NCBI GenBank assembly: GCA_048527645.1
Contig: DBGFNI010000133.1
Coordinates: 1-14,238, forward strand
Source: HGM12669 sp048527645
GTDB lineage: Bacteria; Bacillota; Clostridia; Oscillospirales; CAG-272
DNA: 14,238 nucleotides
Direction: 5' to 3'
Shown here one piece after another: positions 13,744 through 14,238 of the stretch. Every line of letters starts with the position of its first letter. The first letter of the stretch is position 1. Both the position numbers and the translations under genes were made by a program. The notes below the pieces were generated by a model. The model saw only the letters and a list, made by a program, of their open reading frames with translations, was not told where the DNA came from and did not search any database.

Positions 13744-14238
13744 TTATTGTTGATACTGTTCTTGCAGATACGCCTGTATCCACGCGATCACCTCATAGCT
13801 GTCCAGGCTGATCTGCGAACCGAGAATCTGCCGCAGCTGCCGGGTGTCCAGCTCCGCTGTGCGCTCCGGCGTTTTGTGCCGGAACAGAAAATCCGTATTC
13901 GGATTTCCCTGAATCAGCGTGGTGAGTGTGGAGACGATGTCTCCCAGCGGGGTAAAGTCTATGTGCCGGGTGTGATAGGTCGCTTTCACCAAAGTACCGC
14001 TGTCGGGCTGCCCCTCCTGCTTTTGTCTGGATTGGATGGAGAAGGTTCCCCCGGTTTGCTCCGCTGTCAGCTTCAGCAGCGGGATCCCCAGACCGACCTT
14101 GCGCGTGGTGCGCGTGGTATAAAAGGGGTCTGTCACGTGTGCAAGCGTTTCCTCGCTCATGCCGCAGCCGTTGTCGATGATCTGCAGCACCATTTCTCCC
14201 GCCTCGTCCTCATCAATGAGAATCTGAATCAGAGAGGC
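13744..14238 (-). CDS. GHKL ATPase domain protein, 5' end beyond window edge
   Basis: The C-terminal 164 residues of an ATP-binding protein of the GHKL/HATPase_c fold, cut by the window end. The reading frame stays open to base 14238 (visible start ASLIQILIDEDEAGE), so the internal ATG at 14193 is not the true start. DNGCGM at visible residues 22-27 is the G1 box. DPFYTTRTTRKVGLGIPLL (37-55) contains the ATP-lid region and G2 box (GLGIP). The N box should lie upstream and is unseen. The last 75 residues, after the ATPase fold, are not recognised. Similar GHKL proteins are often found inside hnd/hyd operons of Clostridia, without a proven role. Kinase, anti-sigma or assembly functions are all possible, and no histidine phosphorylation domain is visible. 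The next gene, hndB, starts 20 bases downstream. Confidence 0.88.
   Translation of the reverse strand, partial: ASLIQILIDEDEAGEMVLQIIDNGCGMSEETLAHVTDPFYTTRTTRKVGLGIPLLKLTAEQTGGTFSIQSRQKQEGQPDSGTLVKATYHTRHIDFTPLGDIVSTLTTLIQGNPNTDFLFRHKTPERTAELDTRQLRQILGSQISLDSYEVIAWIQAYLQEQYQQ

Noticed and set aside
13724..13783. Longer hndB start at 13783
   Set aside because: It would overlap the ATPase gene end by about 40 bases and lacks a well-placed ribosome binding site, whereas ATG 13723 has GGAGG 9 bases upstream.

Overview
The window looks like the chromosome of an anaerobic Gram-positive member of the Clostridia, probably Oscillospirales/Ruminococcaceae-like. The grounds are a moderately GC-rich sequence with G/C-ending codons, strong GGAGG-type ribosome binding sites, a lipoprotein peptidyl-prolyl isomerase, and an Hnd/HydABC-type [FeFe] hydrogenase operon. 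No mobile element, CRISPR array, phage gene, tRNA or rRNA was found. The lineage is an inference from gene content, not a database match.

Layout. Bases 1-175 are a leader with a possible promoter. Bases 176-868 (+) encode a single-pass membrane protein of unknown function. A strong bidirectional terminator (891-932) separates it from two minus-strand genes: a nucleotidyltransferase-fold protein (958-2247) and a PutP-type Na+/solute symporter (2347-3849). A divergent promoter region with two near-consensus sigma-A promoters lies at 3850-4028. Rightward from it runs a tight four-gene operon: nagA (GlcNAc-6-P deacetylase), metG (methionyl-tRNA synthetase), a tatD-family nuclease and a PpiC/PrsA-like lipoprotein, ending at 9346. 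A 451-bp gene-free stretch (9347-9797) carries three stem-loops, including terminators facing both ways. The rest (9798-14238) is a minus-strand hydrogenase operon. In transcription order it holds the end of a GHKL ATPase gene (cut by the window edge), hndB, hndC (NuoF-like, flavin and NADH) and hndD (catalytic [FeFe] hydrogenase).

How the genes work together. The hnd genes encode most of a soluble NAD(P)-linked hydrogenase of the kind known to bifurcate or confurcate electrons between H2, NAD(P) and ferredoxin. The NuoE/HndA subunit is not in the window and would be expected upstream, beyond 14238. The nagA operon mixes amino-sugar catabolism with housekeeping functions. The metG-tatD pair is common in Firmicutes; nagA directly in front of it is less expected.

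The most notable observation is in the hydrogenase. Its numbering matches clostridial CpI, and the residue equivalent to the H-cluster ligand Cys300 is serine. An extra cysteine sits at 321 and methionine replaces Gln325. Several gene starts were corrected from ribosome binding sites. I did not find a convincing wholly new system.
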